Part shown: positions 19,663 through 20,495 of the stretch, in pieces | Layout of the letters: the number at the start of each line of letters is the position of its first letter | How positions within the stretch are numbered: position 1 is the stretch's first letter | Origin: JBJXGF01 sp046153015 | GTDB lineage: Bacteria > Actinomycetota > Acidimicrobiia > Acidimicrobiales > CAIXPF01 | NCBI GenBank assembly: GCA_046153015.1 | Contig: JBJXGF010000381.1 | Coordinates: 1-20,495, forward strand | DNA: 20,495 nt | Direction: 5' to 3' | The notes under the pieces: generated by a model | Told to the model about the DNA's origin: nothing | Seen by the model: the letters and a program-made list of their open reading frames with translations, nothing else | Databases searched by the model: none | Program-made: the position numbers and the translations under genes

Positions 19663-20319
19663 GTGGCTCAACCGGTGGAGGACCTCGGCCACGCAAAGGC
19701 GTCCACCCGCGAGCTGATCCTCACCGAGGCGAGGCGCGGCTTCGCCGAGCACGGCTACGAGGGCACCTCGCTCAACGCCATCGCGGAGGCGGTCGGCATC
19801 CGCCGCCCGAGCCTGCTGCACCACTTCCCGTCGAAGGAGATCCTGTACCGGGAGGTGATCGAGAACGCGCTGGCGGACTGGTACACCCGGGTGGAGGAGG
19901 CCACCGGCGCCCCGGCCGAGGAGGGCTGGTCCGAGGTCGACCACGTGCTGCGCGCCGCGTTCGAGTTCTTCCGGGAGAACGCCGACTTCGTGCGCATCAT
20001 GCGCCGCGAGGCGCTGGAGGGGGAGCGGCGGCTCGGGATCGACCTCGGGGGGGCGCTGCGCCCGCTCGTGCTGCGCGCGGTCGAGTACTTCCGTCGGCAG
20101 ATGGCGGCGGGCCGGTTCCGCGAGCACGACCCTGAGCAGCTGATCCTCACTGGCTACGGCGCGCTGCTCACCTACTTCAGCGACCTGCCCTTCCTCGAGA
20201 GCCTGCTCGGCCGGGACCCCCTCGCCGAGCATGCACTGGACGAGCGGCTGGCCCACGTGCGCAGCTTCTTCCGCGCCGCCTTGGAGCCCTCCCCCGGAAC
20301 CCCGCCCCCGCTGGGCTAG
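19663..20319 (+). CDS. TetR/AcrR family transcriptional regulator
   Basis: The 218-residue product has the N-terminal TetR DNA-binding domain at about residues 14-62. It shows TRELILTEARRGFAEHGYEG, then the helix-turn-helix TSLNAIAEAVGIRRPSLLHHF, then PSKEILYREVI. The helical C-terminal half should bind an unknown ligand and form the dimer. It contains FVRIMRREALEGERRLG, a segment common in regulators of lipid or envelope functions, but the effector cannot be predicted. It lies 51 bp after the wall-protein gene and 13 bp before the next gene, so it may control either neighbour. GTG 19663 is used, with a TATCCT hexamer 7 nt upstream and no ribosome-binding site. Its TAG stop is also the first half of a -10-like element for the next gene. 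Confidence 0.93.
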   Translation: MAQPVEDLGHAKASTRELILTEARRGFAEHGYEGTSLNAIAEAVGIRRPSLLHHFPSKEILYREVIENALADWYTRVEEATGAPAEEGWSEVDHVLRAAFEFFRENADFVRIMRREALEGERRLGIDLGGALRPLVLRAVEYFRRQMAAGRFREHDPEQLILTGYGALLTYFSDLPFLESLLGRDPLAEHALDERLAHVRSFFRAALEPSPGTPPPLG

Positions 20320-20322
20320 CCT
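20317..20322 (+). promoter_or_regulatory. Candidate leaderless -10 (TAGCCT) made partly from the tetR stop codon
   Basis: TAGCCT begins with the tetR stop codon and stands 10 nt before ATG 20333. No Shine-Dalgarno site lies in the gap. Confidence 0.4.
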
Positions 20323-20332
20323 CGGCGTCGAC

Positions 20333-20495
20333 ATGGCGCCTCGGCCCCGTTACGCCCCTGCTCAGACGCATCCGGCCGCCTTCTGGCTCCGCCTCCTCGC
20401 TCCGCCGCTGGCCCTGCTGCTGGTGGCCTGGTTCGCCGACCGCCAGTCGGCCGCGGCCGACGAGAGCGCCGCCCCGGCGGCCGCCGCGCCCGGCC
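20333..20495 (+). CDS. Membrane-anchored protein, N-terminal fragment (3' end outside window)
   Basis: ATG 20333 opens a frame with no stop to the window end (54 codons). The peptide has a short N-terminal region rich in Arg and Pro, then a hydrophobic segment (about residues 15-34, FWLRLLAPPLALLLVAWFA). An Ala-rich, acidic stretch follows that looks disordered. This suggests a signal anchor or uncleaved signal with the main part outside the membrane. The function cannot be told from the fragment. It follows tetR by 13 bp and may be co-transcribed with it or use the TAGCCT element. Confidence 0.6.
   Translation, partial: MAPRPRYAPAQTHPAAFWLRLLAPPLALLLVAWFADRQSAAADESAAPAAAAPG

Noticed and set aside
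17920..20334. 804-codon minus-strand open frame opposite the wall protein and tetR
   Set aside because: The plus strand carries a signal peptide, LPRTG motif and TetR helix-turn-helix; the minus frame has low-complexity Gly/Arg runs.
1..20495. Search for tRNA, rRNA, CRISPR arrays, transposases, prophage genes and att sites
   Set aside because: Reading both strands showed no cloverleaf with a T-loop motif, no spaced palindromic repeat array, and no transposase, integrase or phage motif.

Overview
The window is dense, very GC-rich bacterial chromosome with strongly GC-ending codons, many GTG starts (one gene probably starts at TTG), short gaps and 4-bp gene overlaps. This style, together with a coenzyme F420 biosynthesis gene (cofG), a tkt-tal-pgl pentose phosphate block and an LPXTG-type wall protein, points to an actinobacterium. 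A deep lineage such as the Acidimicrobiia is plausible, but that is inference: there is no rRNA or other taxonomic marker here.

Layout. 1-1908 (+): the end of mobA (molybdenum cofactor guanylylation), a single-domain rhodanese and RNase D. 1909-2214: a gene-free stretch with a REP-like hairpin and an inverted repeat, leading into a 62-residue charged protein of unknown function and then typA/bipA (2456-4300, +). 4363-9377 (+): an MFS carrier followed by glcD-glcE-glcF (glycolate/2-hydroxyacid oxidase) and a 66-residue small protein, which reads as one uptake-and-oxidation locus. 9388-16657 (-): a run of genes on the other strand. In transcription order these are a 128-residue unknown protein, a FIST sensor-domain protein, transketolase, transaldolase, a 6-phosphogluconolactonase-like protein, CofG, and a lysozyme-like lipoprotein. 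16730-20495 (+): a crotonase-family protein, a 335-bp non-coding stretch ending in a 15-bp tandem repeat, a secreted SdrD-B/LPRTG wall-anchored protein, a TetR regulator, and the start of a membrane-anchored protein cut by the window edge.

Functional links. The MFS/glcDEF block plausibly imports and oxidises glycolate or lactate. The sugar-phosphate block lacks the zwf and opcA genes that often sit with tkt-tal-pgl in actinobacteria, and its pgl has lost two conserved active-site residues while lying beside an F420 gene. CofG is encoded alone and not as the N-terminal half of a fused FbiC, so the CofH half must be elsewhere.

The most interesting signals are: a recurring TAGCGT or TANCCT -10 motif 7-10 nt before several starts that lack a Shine-Dalgarno site (apparent leaderless genes); the diverged Pgl; a crotonase without the usual catalytic glutamates; the 15-bp tandem repeat before the wall-protein gene; and the small charged protein with its structured leader. 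No CRISPR array, transposase, prophage, tRNA or rRNA was seen, and nothing here is clearly a new multi-gene system.
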